The notes under the pieces: model-generated | Told to the model about the DNA's origin: nothing | Database searches by the model: none | What the model saw: only the letters and a program-made list of their open reading frames with translations | Source: Gammaproteobacteria bacterium | GTDB taxonomy: Bacteria > Pseudomonadota > Gammaproteobacteria > Enterobacterales > Alteromonadaceae | Direction: 5' to 3' | DNA: 6,586 nucleotides | Assembly (NCBI GenBank): GCA_023481025.1 | Contig: JAMCWV010000163.1 | Location: forward strand, 1 to 6,586 | Made by a program: the position numbers and the translations under genes | In this document: one piece after another, positions 1-6,586 of the stretch | How positions within the stretch are numbered: position 1 is the first letter of the stretch | How the letters are laid out: each line of letters begins with the position of its first letter

Positions 1-517
1 CACCCTGGCGCACCAAGCGTATGACAACACGGCATTGCCAATTGGCAAAGGGCAGACTATCTCGCAACCCTACATGGTTGCGAAAATGACGGAATTGGTT
101 CTGGCCACTGCGCCGCAGTCGGTGTTAGAGATTGGTACTGGCTCAGGTTACCAAACCGCTATTTTAGCGCAGCTCGTTGCGAAAGTTTTTTCCGTTGAGC
201 GGATTAGTTCGCTGCAGTACCAAGCGCAACGTCGCCTCAAACGCCTCGATTTACATAATGTTCAGCTGCGTCATGGTGACGGTTGGCAAGGTTGGCCAAG
301 TAAAGCCCCATTTGATGCGATTCTCGTCACCGCAGCAGCGGAACGAATTCCAGAGAAACTACTCGAACAACTCAATCCAGCCGGCGGTCGTTTGATTATA
401 CCGGTCGGCGCACAGTCCCAAGAGCTGCTCGTGATCGAGCGCCAGGGTGATGACTATCAACAAAAAAGCGAGGGTGCAGTGAAATTTGTGCCGCTTATTC
501 AGGGAGATTTAGCGTGA
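1..517 (+). CDS. pcm: Protein-L-isoaspartate O-methyltransferase, 3' part (5' end outside window)
   Basis: Pcm uses S-adenosylmethionine to methylate abnormal L-isoaspartyl residues in damaged cytoplasmic proteins, starting their repair. The reading frame is open from base 2, so the gene runs in from the left; 171 codons are present, and comparison with the ~208-aa E. coli protein suggests that about 37-40 N-terminal residues are missing. The TTG at 35 is an internal Leu codon, not a start: the codons before it (encoding ..AYDNTA) continue the family's sequence ahead of [16 protein letters not shown]. The SAM-binding glycine motif VLEIGTGSG is at nt 122-148, followed by SVERI, the HGDGWQGW segment and the [14 protein letters not shown] strand typical of the family, and a C-terminal [10 protein letters not shown]. 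The stop codon overlaps the next gene's GTG by 4 bases, which suggests translational coupling. Pcm next to nlpD/rpoS is the usual gammaproteobacterial arrangement. Identification is firm. Confidence 0.97.
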   Translation, partial: TLAHQAYDNTALPIGKGQTISQPYMVAKMTELVLATAPQSVLEIGTGSGYQTAILAQLVAKVFSVERISSLQYQAQRRLKRLDLHNVQLRHGDGWQGWPSKAPFDAILVTAAAERIPEKLLEQLNPAGGRLIIPVGAQSQELLVIERQGDDYQQKSEGAVKFVPLIQGDLA

Positions 518-1092
518 AGGTATTTACCGCCCTCTACGACAAAGCAATTATTTGGGCTCAGCATCGGCGAGCACCTTCCATTTTAGCCGGTGTTAGTTTT
601 GCCGAGTCGGTCATATTTCCAATCCCGGTTGATGTGATGCTGGCTCCTATGGCAATTGCGCAGCCAGACAAAGCGTTTCGTTTTGCGCTATTAACATCGA
701 TTTTCTCCGTACTTGGTGGGATTGCTGGTTATTTACTTGGGATGCTAGCCTTTGAACCTTTAGTTCTTCCGGCACTGGAATATTTCGGCTATCAAGATAG
801 TTTTGTTGCAGCACAGAGCTGGTTTGCAGAGTGGGGCTTTTGGGTTATTTTTCTAGCTGGTTTTTCGCCCATTCCCTATAAGGTATTTACGGTCACCGCA
901 GGGGTGCTTGCCATAGCGTTTTTACCGTTTGTCATCGCTTCGATTATTGGTCGCAGCATGCGCTTTTTTCTTGTGGCGTGGCTCATGCGATGGGGCGGAC
1001 CGATTATGGAAAGACACTTGCGCCAACATCTCGATACGATCGGGTGGGCTATGGTTGTTTTAGCTGTTATTGTCTATCTCATTGTCCGTTAA
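514..1092 (+). CDS. yqaA: YqaA-family (DedA/VTT-like) inner-membrane protein
   Basis: A 192-aa polytopic membrane protein of the YqaA branch of the DedA/SNARE-associated (VTT) superfamily. DedA relatives include lipid carrier flippases, but the role of this branch is not established and I do not assign a substrate. The sequence shows an acidic re-entrant-type motif [10 protein letters not shown] (residues 31-40), a long hydrophobic segment at about 54-78, a second conserved proline motif GFSPIPYKV (117-124 region) inside hydrophobic residues about 107-146, the [11 protein letters not shown] stretch (146-156) characteristic of the family, and a last membrane span at about 175-191. The GTG start at 514 is supported by AGGGAG at 501-506, seven bases upstream, and by the 4-base overlap with pcm; no nearby ATG fits better. 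E. coli YqaA is shorter (~140 aa) and located elsewhere, so the symbol is given by family. The position between pcm and nlpD is known from other marine Gammaproteobacteria. Confidence 0.85.
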   Translation: MKVFTALYDKAIIWAQHRRAPSILAGVSFAESVIFPIPVDVMLAPMAIAQPDKAFRFALLTSIFSVLGGIAGYLLGMLAFEPLVLPALEYFGYQDSFVAAQSWFAEWGFWVIFLAGFSPIPYKVFTVTAGVLAIAFLPFVIASIIGRSMRFFLVAWLMRWGGPIMERHLRQHLDTIGWAMVVLAVIVYLIVR

Positions 1093-1104
1093 ATAGCCGT
1101 CGAC

Positions 1105-1109
1105 AGGAG
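1105..1109 (+). promoter_or_regulatory. Ribosome binding site deciding the nlpD start
   Basis: AGGAG lies five bases before the GTG at 1115 and is the best Shine-Dalgarno match near the nlpD start. It favours GTG 1115 over the in-frame TTG at 1166, which has only CAGG at 1153-1156 in front of it. Confidence 0.65.
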
Positions 1110-1114
1110 TCCAC

Positions 1115-2116
1115 GTGTTACAACAGCAGGGGTTTACGCAAGGGTCTCTTCACAGGTTTTGCCATTTGAGCAAACCCTGTACTCAGGCGTTTTTTCTGTT
1201 TGTTATGGTGTTCACATTAGTGGCTTGTTCCAGTTCAACGGGACCGGCACCGGTTGATCATGTTTATCGAGGATTTAGCGTCCATGACTATGAAAAGGCC
1301 TCGCTGCATGGTGAAACTCACCAAGTGCAACGCGGCGAAACGCTATATTCCATTGCGTTTCGAGCTAACATGGACTTACGAGAGCTAGCGCGACTGAACA
1401 ATTTGCATGACCCTTACACCATTTTTGTTGGGCAGACTTTACGTTTACGTGAGACTCGACCGGTTGATCGGCAGATAGCAGAACGTAACAGTTCTGTAAA
1501 CGAAAGTGATAAAAACTCGACAAATGTTATAGTAAATCCTATTGCCACACCGACTCAGAGCGAGTATGGTGATACGGTAAACCAAGAAAAAACAGCGCCA
1601 AAACAGCAGGCTAGTCGCCAAACCTCGGTTGCTTCGACTCCAACTGTTGCGTCGGCACCGCCGGTCGCGCCAACGACATCGAGCACTTCTGCTCAAACGC
1701 CGTCGACGCGCCCTGCATCGCCACCGCAACGGCAACAATCAAATTCGGAGATTCGCTGGCAATGGCCAAGCCAAACGCAATTGGTTCGGCGATTTTCGAA
1801 TCAAGCAGGTGGTAACGGGTTAGAGTTTGCCGGTCGGCGAGGCGACCCGGTGCATGCAGCCGCAGCTGGGCGTGTGGTTTACGTAGGTACCGCACTGCGA
1901 GGTTATGGGCAGTTAATCATTTTGAAACATAGTGATGATTACATAACCGCTTACGGTCACAATGATCAGATTCTCGTCCAAGAACAACAATGGGTCGAAT
2001 CCGGTCAACAAATTGCGACCATGGGCAGCAGTGGTAGGGAAGATGTACGATTGCGTTTTGAGCTACGTTTTCGCGGTAACTCAGTTAATCCTGAGAACTA
2101 TTTACCAAGAAGATAA
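1115..2116 (+). CDS. nlpD: NlpD: LysM / degenerate LytM (M23) lipoprotein, amidase activator
   Basis: NlpD is an outer-membrane lipoprotein which in E. coli activates the amidase AmiC to split septal peptidoglycan. The 333-aa product has a hydrophobic signal (about residues 24-37) ending in lipobox LVAC with lipidated Cys38, a LysM peptidoglycan-binding domain (about 67-112, HQVQRGETLYSIAF..), a Thr/Pro/Ser/Gln-rich linker (about 140-210) and a C-terminal LytM/M23 domain (about 213-330) ending NPENYLPRR, close to E. coli NlpD. The zinc site is lost: the H-x-G-x-D motif reads NGLE (Asn234, Glu237) and the C-terminal HxH reads RLR (312-314), so it should be an activator and not an enzyme. The GTG start has a good ribosome site, but the 37-residue pre-lipobox segment is long; an in-frame TTG at 1166 would give a conventional 20-residue signal (MSKPCTQAFF..). 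It lies 22 bases after the yqaA-type gene and 30 before rpoS. Confidence 0.95.
   Translation: MLQQQGFTQGSLHRFCHLSKPCTQAFFLFVMVFTLVACSSSTGPAPVDHVYRGFSVHDYEKASLHGETHQVQRGETLYSIAFRANMDLRELARLNNLHDPYTIFVGQTLRLRETRPVDRQIAERNSSVNESDKNSTNVIVNPIATPTQSEYGDTVNQEKTAPKQQASRQTSVASTPTVASAPPVAPTTSSTSAQTPSTRPASPPQRQQSNSEIRWQWPSQTQLVRRFSNQAGGNGLEFAGRRGDPVHAAAAGRVVYVGTALRGYGQLIILKHSDDYITAYGHNDQILVQEQQWVESGQQIATMGSSGREDVRLRFELRFRGNSVNPENYLPRR
1506..1533 (+). promoter_or_regulatory. Candidate rpoS promoter inside nlpD
   Basis: An extended -10 element TGTTATAGT (1525-1533: TG, one base, then TATAGT with 5 of 6 matches to TATAAT) lies in the nlpD linker. A partial -35, GTGATA (1506-1511, 4 of 6 matches to TTGACA), stands 16 bases upstream. 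A start near 1540 would give an rpoS leader of about 607 nt; in E. coli the main rpoS promoter also lies within nlpD and gives a leader of about 570 nt. A 10-bp palindrome (ACAGTTCTGT, 1488-1497) sits just upstream and could be an operator or chance. Position and quality of the -10 are seen; the function is inferred. Confidence 0.45.
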
Positions 2117-2125
2117 TGCTACCGC
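2073..2125 (+). promoter_or_regulatory. Possible RNA structure in the rpoS translation-initiation leader
   Basis: Two nested inverted repeats precede the rpoS ribosome site. The outer pair is GCGGTA (2073-2078) with TACCGC (2120-2125); the inner is CTCAG (2080-2084) with CTGAG (2091-2095) around a 6-base loop. They span the nlpD stop codon and end ten bases before the AGGGG at 2136-2140. Translational control of rpoS by leader structure, Hfq and small RNAs is well known in enterics, but the helices here are short and could be accidental. Confidence 0.25.
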
Positions 2126-2146
2126 AGCCGTTTTTAGGGGTGGGCC

Positions 2147-3124
2147 ATGCGAGAAGAAGCAGAGAACGAACAAGAAAACGAAGCTGATGATCTCGAGTTT
2201 TCCGGCGATGTTGCGGTTGACGAAGGGCGCGAAGAGATTGATGCGGAACTTGAAGAAGCATTAGCGAATAGTTCAAAGTACCAGCGTAAACTGGATGCAA
2301 CACAACTGTATCTCAACGAGATAGGGTTCTCACCATTATTGAGTGCCGAAGAAGAAGTGTTTTTCTCGCGCAAGGCGTTAAAAGGCGATATGAAAGCTCG
2401 CCAGCGCATGATTGAGAGTAATCTGCGCTTGGTGGTTAAGATCGCTCGCCGTTATCAAAATCGTGGGTTAGCTCTGTTAGACCTCATCGAAGAAGGTAAT
2501 CTGGGTTTAATTCGAGCCGTTGAAAAATTTGATCCAGAGCGCGGTTTTCGCTTCTCAACGTATGCAACTTGGTGGATTCGACAAACCATCGAACGCGCGA
2601 TTATGAATCAAACCCGCACCATTCGACTACCCATTCATGTCGTCAAAGAATTGAATATATACCTACGTGCAGCCCGTGAGCTTGCGCAAACGCTTGAACA
2701 CGAGCCAACTGCTGAAGATATTGCAAAAAGCTTACAATGTCCGGTTGAAGACGTGACTAAAATGCTGCGGCTTAATGAACGGATTGCTTCAGTTGACACT
2801 CCTTTGTCTGGCGAAGGCGAGAAAGGTTTGCTTGATATCATCGCTGATGAGAGTGAGTTGGGGCCGGAAGGCATTCTCGAAGACGATGACTTGCGTGAGC
2901 GGCTGTTAGTTTGGCTGGATAACCTAAGTGCGAAGCAAAAAGAAGTGCTCGCGCGCCGGTTTGGTCTCCTCGGCTACGAGCCCGCCACTCTTGAGGATGT
3001 AGGTCGCGAAATCGGTTTAACACGGGAGCGAGTGCGACAAATTCAAGTCGAAGCGCTTCGTCGTCTGCGTGACATTATGGGCCAGCAAGGGCTGTCGAAC
3101 GAATCTATCTTTTCCGACGACTAA
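2147..3124 (+). CDS. rpoS: RNA polymerase sigma factor RpoS (sigma-38)
   Basis: The master sigma factor of stationary phase and general stress, directing core RNA polymerase to stress promoters. The 325-aa product (E. coli: 330) has a very acidic N-terminus (residues 1-40), region 1.2 (about 50-82, [11 protein letters not shown]), region 2 (about 86-156) with the core-binding and -10-recognising segment [17 protein letters not shown], region 3 (about 160-240) and region 4 with the -35-binding helix-turn-helix (about 279-307, [20 protein letters not shown]). KELN at 167-170 matches the E. coli turnover element whose Lys173 contacts the adaptor RssB, so RssB/ClpXP-type degradation is plausible. 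The ATG at 2147 follows AGGGG (2136-2140) by six bases; the ATG at 2116 overlapping the nlpD stop is out of frame. Transcription is probably from within nlpD as well as read-through from pcm; it ends at the hairpin at 3164-3189. Confidence 0.98.
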   Translation: MREEAENEQENEADDLEFSGDVAVDEGREEIDAELEEALANSSKYQRKLDATQLYLNEIGFSPLLSAEEEVFFSRKALKGDMKARQRMIESNLRLVVKIARRYQNRGLALLDLIEEGNLGLIRAVEKFDPERGFRFSTYATWWIRQTIERAIMNQTRTIRLPIHVVKELNIYLRAARELAQTLEHEPTAEDIAKSLQCPVEDVTKMLRLNERIASVDTPLSGEGEKGLLDIIADESELGPEGILEDDDLRERLLVWLDNLSAKQKEVLARRFGLLGYEPATLEDVGREIGLTRERVRQIQVEALRRLRDIMGQQGLSNESIFSDD

Positions 3125-3163
3125 CCCTGTGCCAATTTAAGTGCCTGCGCAAATTCATGCGAC

Positions 3164-3194
3164 AAACGAGCACCCTCGGGTGCTCGTTTCATTT
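3164..3194 (+). terminator. Rho-independent terminator of rpoS, shared with convergent mutS
   Basis: A perfect 11-bp stem, AAACGAGCACC (3164-3174) with GGTGCTCGTTT (3179-3189) around a CTCG loop, is followed on the + strand by CATTTTTG. On the - strand the stem begins with the last base of the mutS stop codon (3189) and is followed by only TTTGTCGC, so it should work best for rpoS and less well for mutS. It is the only convincing terminator in the 64-bp convergent gap. Confidence 0.88.
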
Positions 3195-5792
3195 TTGCAA
3201 CTTCTTCAACTCATACAATAATGCTAGGGCTTGTTTCGGACTGATTTCGTCTGGCTCAATCGCGGCTAAACGTAACCATAGCGGGTGCTGTTCGGTGTCG
3301 ATGGGTAAGGCCAATCCGAGTTGCTGCGCGTTTTGAGGTTGCGTGGTATGGGATAAGGCATGCGCTGCCGCTTCGCCATTTAGGGGCGTGGTGTCGTCGC
3401 GGTAACGGGCTTCAAGTTCCGCCAAATAATGCTTGGCGCGACTGAGAACACGTTCCGGCACGCCAGCAAGGCGGGCTACTTGTATTCCAAAGCTGCGGCT
3501 GGCCGCGCCACTTTTCAGATGATACAGAAAAGCGACTTGGTCGTTATTCTCGGTTGCATCCACGTGGCGATTACAGGTTGCCGGCAAGTGCTCGGCAAGG
3601 CTTGTCAGCTCAAAGTAATGGGTGGCAAACAAAGTCATGGCACCGATTTCATGGAGTGCCTCCGCGCACGCCCAAGCTAATGACAAACCGTCATAGGTGG
3701 AAGTCCCACGACCTATTTCGTCCATTAGTACCAACGAGTTGCGGCTGGCGTTGTGAAGAATGTTTGCGGTTTCCGTCATCTCGACCATGAAGGTTGAACG
3801 TCCAGACGCGAGCTCATCTGCAGCACCAATTCGCGTGAAAATACGATCGACTAGGCCAATCTCAGCGCTTTGAGCCGGCACAAAACAGCCGGTATGGGCG
3901 AGTAATACAATGAGTGCGGTTTGACGCATATAGGTTGATTTACCGCCCATATTTGGCCCAGTGATGATTTGCAAGCGTTGGTTGTCGTTAAACTCCGTGT
4001 CATTGGCAATAAATGGCTGCGTTGCAACGGTTTCAACTACAGGATGACGACCTTGCGTAATGTGAATACCTTCACCATCATGAAAGTTTGGTCGGCTGTA
4101 GTTGAGTGTCACCGCACGCTCGGCAAAGCAGCAGAGCACATCAAGGCGAGCGAGCAAAGCTGCTGTTTCTTGGAGGTCTGCGAGTTGGGCTAACAAACGA
4201 CTAAGAATGTCTTGGTACAGTTCCTTTTCGAGCGCTAACGCACGACTTTGGCTTTGTAAAACTAAGTCTTCAAACGTTTTCAGTTCAGGGATGATATAGC
4301 GCTCCGCGTTCTTCAACGTCTGGCGACGTTGATATTCCGCAGGGACTTTATCGGCAGCGAGTCGACTTAATTCAATGTAGTAACCGTGAACTTTGTTAAA
4401 GCCAATTTTAAGATTGTGAATGCCGGTGCGTTCGCGTTCGCGTTGCTCGAGTTCGTTGAGCTGCTGCGTACCGCCAGCACTAAGCTCCCGAAAACGATCG
4501 AGATCAGCATGATAGCCATCACGGATCACGCCGCCATCACGGATAAGTACAGGAGGTTGCTCGACAATTGAGTTCGTGAGTAAATCGGCCAATTCGGTGA
4601 AGGGTTGTAATGCGGCAAACTGTTGTTGTAGAGCATCGCTTTGAATGCAGTCGTTCACCCGAGGTAGCGTGGTGAGGGCTTGGCGCAAGCGAGTTAGGTC
4701 GCGAGGCCGCGCGCTGCCGAGTGCAACACGGGCTAGAATTCGCTCCATATCGCCGATGTCGTTGAGCAATGGTTGTAGATTCGACCATGCGCCGCTGTCA
4801 ATCAATGCAGTGACTTTATTGAGGCGGTCATTAATGCGCGCATGACTGCGTAAGGGACGATGTAACCAACGTTGTAGTAGACGACCGCCCATCGGGGTCT
4901 TGCAGCGGTCTAGCACCGCCATAAGCGTGTGGGTGCGGCCACCTTGTAAATTCTGGCTAATTTCGAGGTTTTTGCGGCTAATAGCGTCGAGTTGAACCGC
5001 TTCACTGCGCTGCTCCTGGCGTAACGCGCGTAAATGCGGCAAGCTCGCGCGCTGTGTATCTTTAATGTATTGCAGCACGCAACCAGCCGCAGCAATCCCG
5101 AGATGATTCGAGGCGATACCAAAGCCTTGCAGGTCTTGGGTTTGGAACTGCCGGCAAAGTAATTCAAACGCACTGTCGTGGCTAAATTCCCAATCGGGTC
5201 GACGGCGTGTTTTTGTCCCAGACGGTGCGAATTCAGTGATTGACAACGACTCAGGATGTAGGAGCTCGGCCGGCTGCAAGCGTTCGAGTTCACTGCGCAA
5301 GGCGTCATCATGTTCGAGCTGACTAATGGTAAAACGGCCGCTCGCAATATCAACTAACGCTAATCCCCATCGCCCCCGATCGGCCGCCGCCACGGCCACG
5401 AGCAGATTCTCACGAGCGGGCTCAAGGAGTGCTTCGTCGGTGACAGTGCCAGGGGTGATGATGCGCACCACCTGGCGCTCGACTGGCCCTTTACTGGTAG
5501 CGGGATCGCCGACTTGTTCACAAATAGCGACCGACTCACCTAACTTGATCAGGCGGGCTAAATAGCCTTCGACGGCATGGTAGGGAACGCCAGCCATCGG
5601 AATAGGCCGACCCGCAGATTGGCCACGCTGAGTTAGGGTAATGTCGAGCAAATCGGCGGCGCGCTCGGCATCGTCATAAAACAACTCATAAAAGTCGCCC
5701 ATGCGATAGAACAGCAGAATGTCCGGGTGCTGTGCTTTAATCGCCAGATATTGTTGCATCATTGGTGTATGCGAAGTTGCTGAATCTGCCAT
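3189..5792 (-). CDS. mutS: DNA mismatch repair protein MutS
   Basis: MutS binds base mismatches and small insertion loops and, with ATP, recruits MutL to start strand-specific repair. The complete 867-aa protein (E. coli: 853) has the N-terminal mismatch-binding domain with the F-x-E motif (Phe34, Glu36 in [10 protein letters not shown]), connector (about 125-250), lever/clamp region (about 260-560) and C-terminal ATPase: Walker [10 protein letters not shown] (612-620), the STFMVEMTE signature region (666-674), Walker B LVLMDE (687-692) with GRGTSTYDG, and H-loop His725. The C-terminal tail with [20 protein letters not shown] (about 846-865) matches the E. coli tetramerisation segment. The ATG at 5792 has AGGGA (5800-5796 on this strand) only three bases upstream, a short but usable spacing; the protein start [23 protein letters not shown] aligns well with E. 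coli. It converges on rpoS and diverges from pncC, as in vibrios. RpoS is known to lower MutS levels in E. coli; whether that holds here cannot be seen. Confidence 0.98.
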   Translation of the reverse strand: MADSATSHTPMMQQYLAIKAQHPDILLFYRMGDFYELFYDDAERAADLLDITLTQRGQSAGRPIPMAGVPYHAVEGYLARLIKLGESVAICEQVGDPATSKGPVERQVVRIITPGTVTDEALLEPARENLLVAVAAADRGRWGLALVDIASGRFTISQLEHDDALRSELERLQPAELLHPESLSITEFAPSGTKTRRRPDWEFSHDSAFELLCRQFQTQDLQGFGIASNHLGIAAAGCVLQYIKDTQRASLPHLRALRQEQRSEAVQLDAISRKNLEISQNLQGGRTHTLMAVLDRCKTPMGGRLLQRWLHRPLRSHARINDRLNKVTALIDSGAWSNLQPLLNDIGDMERILARVALGSARPRDLTRLRQALTTLPRVNDCIQSDALQQQFAALQPFTELADLLTNSIVEQPPVLIRDGGVIRDGYHADLDRFRELSAGGTQQLNELEQRERERTGIHNLKIGFNKVHGYYIELSRLAADKVPAEYQRRQTLKNAERYIIPELKTFEDLVLQSQSRALALEKELYQDILSRLLAQLADLQETAALLARLDVLCCFAERAVTLNYSRPNFHDGEGIHITQGRHPVVETVATQPFIANDTEFNDNQRLQIITGPNMGGKSTYMRQTALIVLLAHTGCFVPAQSAEIGLVDRIFTRIGAADELASGRSTFMVEMTETANILHNASRNSLVLMDEIGRGTSTYDGLSLAWACAEALHEIGAMTLFATHYFELTSLAEHLPATCNRHVDATENNDQVAFLYHLKSGAASRSFGIQVARLAGVPERVLSRAKHYLAELEARYRDDTTPLNGEAAAHALSHTTQPQNAQQLGLALPIDTEQHPLWLRLAAIEPDEISPKQALALLYELKKLQK

Positions 5793-5854
5793 GAGTCCCT
5801 GTTATTATTTTGTCGTCACGTGAATAATGGTCGAGCGTCGTTGAAACATAATTC

Positions 5855-5862
5855 GCTATGAT
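5855..5862 (+). promoter_or_regulatory. Weak candidate -10 element for pncC
   Basis: GCTATGAT (5855-5862), 47 bases before the pncC start, contains TATGAT and also fits the loose RpoS -10 pattern CTATnAT. No good -35 stands at a normal distance (a TTGAAA at 5841-5846 is too close, spacer 10). The rest of the 117-bp divergent spacer holds an 8-bp palindrome TCACGTGA (5816-5823) but no clear mutS promoter. Confidence 0.25.
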
Positions 5863-5909
5863 CACGTTTTCGCACGCAAAATCCAAGCTTAAATCGTAAA
5901 GGATCGTAT

Positions 5910-6410
5910 ATGACTGCGCAAAAAATCCCCGCTATTGCCGATTCAGTGGCGAAACTGGCGAAACAGTTAGTCGCCAATGACTGGTTACTTGCCACGGCAG
6001 AGTCCTGTACCGGTGGTGGGGTGGCGAACGCTTGTACCGACTTAGCCGGCAGTTCCGCTTGGTTTCAAGGTAGCGTGGTGAGTTACAGTAATCAAATTAA
6101 AACCGACGTATTAGGTGTGTCTGATGTCGTATTAGAACAGCACGGAGCAGTATCAGTAGAATGTGCGTTAGCGATGGCGCGCGGTGCTCAGCTTTTGTTG
6201 CAAACTGCGGTAGCAGTGAGCACAACAGGTATCGCCGGGCCTGACGGTGGTAGCCGCAATAAGCCCGTTGGCATGGTTTGCTTTGGTTTTGCGATTGGCA
6301 AGAAGTTATACAGTGATATCCAGTACTTTCAAGGCGACCGCCAACAGGTTCGGCAGCAAGCTTGTGCCTTTGCATTAGCACGCCTGTCTCATTATCTATC
6401 TGATAAATAA
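5910..6410 (+). CDS. pncC: Nicotinamide-nucleotide amidohydrolase PncC (CinA C-terminal type)
   Basis: PncC deamidates nicotinamide mononucleotide to nicotinate mononucleotide and ammonia, recycling the NMN that NAD-dependent DNA ligase releases. The 166-aa protein is the stand-alone CinA C-terminal domain, without the N-terminal MocF/COG1058 half found in full-length CinA. Visible motifs are the nucleophile segment LLATAESCTGGGVA (27-39, probable catalytic Ser32), SVVSYSNQIK (55-64, with Tyr59 and Lys64 likely in the active site), LEQHGAVS (75-82) and the GIAGPDGG loop (107-114) followed by KPVGMV. ATG 5910 has AAAGGA (5898-5903) six bases upstream. The gene directly precedes the recA promoter, a very common order in bacteria; recA is likely transcribed both by its own SOS promoter and by read-through, as no good terminator follows pncC. 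The older name ygaD/cinA is used in many annotations. Confidence 0.95.
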   Translation: MTAQKIPAIADSVAKLAKQLVANDWLLATAESCTGGGVANACTDLAGSSAWFQGSVVSYSNQIKTDVLGVSDVVLEQHGAVSVECALAMARGAQLLLQTAVAVSTTGIAGPDGGSRNKPVGMVCFGFAIGKKLYSDIQYFQGDRQQVRQQACAFALARLSHYLSDK

Positions 6411-6419
6411 GTACTTATT
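6406..6419 (+). repeat. 14-bp AT-rich palindrome over the pncC stop codon
   Basis: AATAAGTACTTATT is a perfect palindrome that includes the TAA stop at 6408-6410. As RNA it could form only a weak AT hairpin with no U-tract after it (AAAATAATT follows), so it is a poor terminator; it may be a protein site or chance. Confidence 0.35.
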
Positions 6420-6460
6420 AAAATAATTAAGAAAGTTTTGTAAGAAATCGCCAAATCGGC

Positions 6461-6488
6461 TTGATACTGTATAGATAACCAGTATACT
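6461..6488 (+). promoter_or_regulatory. SOS-controlled recA promoter with LexA box
   Basis: The -35 TTGATA (6461-6466) and -10 TATACT (6483-6488) are 16 bases apart. A LexA box of gammaproteobacterial type fills the spacer: TACTGT (6465-6470), ATAGATAA, then CCAGTA (6479-6484), i.e. CTGT-N8-CCAG with one mismatch to CTGT-N8-ACAG. The E. coli recA promoter has the same -35, the same 16-base spacer and the operator in the same place. LexA bound here would block polymerase until RecA-stimulated self-cleavage. The AT-rich tract just upstream (about 6415-6447) could act as an UP element. Together with its place after pncC, this marks recA, whose coding region is outside the window. Confidence 0.85.
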
Positions 6489-6494
6489 TACTAG

Positions 6495-6586
6495 CAATTG
6501 ACTTGCATCGGCTCGGGCTTCATGGTCTACGAATCATCAGTTTGCCTGCCAGGTGGCACCTCAAGTTTTTCTGCGTACACTGGGTC
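6495..6586 (+). other. recA: Probable recA leader (5' untranslated), no gene recognised
   Basis: With a start near 6495, the last ~92 bases would be the recA leader. No frame encodes a RecA N-terminus and no Shine-Dalgarno/ATG pair is seen. The ATG at 6522 opens a frame to the edge (MVYESSVCLPGG..), but it has no ribosome site and is unlike RecA. Small inverted repeats at 6544-6561 (such as TGCC-AGGT-GGCA) are followed by TTTTT at 6566-6570. The recA start should lie just to the right. Confidence 0.5.

Noticed and set aside
35..37. TTG at 35 as the start of pcm
   Set aside because: The frame is open to base 2 and the residues before it match the family's conserved sequence, so it is an internal Leu codon of a gene cut by the window edge.
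1445..1895. Antisense frames over the nlpD linker
   Set aside because: Arg-rich or repeat-like products arise from the codon bias of the Thr/Pro/Ala linker; nothing indicates expression.
1962..2264. A + strand frame crossing the nlpD end and rpoS start
   Set aside because: It lies in another frame over two firmly identified genes, has no family resemblance and no ribosome site.
4910..5353. A 147-codon open frame on the - strand inside mutS in another frame
   Set aside because: The translation is basic/Ser-rich low-information sequence and mutS is intact in its own frame; this is a shadow.
5841..5862. TTGAAA with TATGAT as a pncC promoter pair
   Set aside because: The spacer is only 10 bases, too short for a sigma-70 promoter; only the -10-like element is kept as a weak candidate.
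6522..6586. Possible small gene starting at ATG 6522
   Set aside because: No Shine-Dalgarno, no recognisable protein; all three + frames are open for much of this short GC-rich leader, so openness carries no information.
1..6586. A hidden novel system, mobile element, CRISPR array or RNA gene
   Set aside because: Nearly all of the window is filled by conserved housekeeping genes in a known order; no spaced repeats, transposase, tRNA-like cloverleaf or atypical gene was found.

Overview
This window is an ordinary chromosomal core segment of a gammaproteobacterium. The gene order pcm - yqaA-type gene - nlpD - rpoS / mutS (opposite strand) / pncC (cinA C-terminal type) - recA promoter is the arrangement known from Vibrio, Shewanella and Alteromonadales relatives. 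The protein sequences resemble E. coli closely but not at enterobacterial level, and base composition is roughly balanced. A marine Alteromonadales-type organism (perhaps Idiomarinaceae) is my guess; the assignment below class level is inference.

Left part (1-3124, + strand): a tightly packed run of four genes. The 5' end of pcm (protein repair methyltransferase) lies outside the window. Its stop codon overlaps the GTG start of a DedA/VTT-type membrane protein (YqaA family) by 4 bases. After 22 bases comes nlpD, an envelope lipoprotein with LysM and inactive LytM domains, and after 30 more bases rpoS, the stationary-phase sigma factor. A good extended -10 element inside the low-complexity linker of nlpD (about 1506-1533) would give rpoS a leader of about 600 nt, matching the known E. 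coli arrangement of an rpoS promoter inside nlpD.

Middle (3125-5909): rpoS and mutS converge on a strong 11-bp hairpin terminator that touches the last base of the mutS stop codon. mutS (867 aa, - strand) is complete with all mismatch-binding and ATPase motifs. A 117-bp divergent spacer separates mutS from pncC.

Right part (5910-6586, + strand): pncC encodes a stand-alone NMN amidohydrolase. It is followed by an AT-rich stretch and a promoter with a LexA box set between -35 and -10, almost the same design as the E. coli recA promoter. recA itself must start beyond the right edge; the last ~90 bases look like an untranslated leader with no gene I can recognise.

Together the genes serve stress survival: protein repair (Pcm), envelope/septum remodelling (NlpD), the general stress regulator (RpoS), mismatch repair (MutS), NAD salvage (PncC) and SOS recombination (RecA promoter). 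I found no mobile element, CRISPR array, RNA gene or undescribed system; the points of interest are regulatory and structural details.
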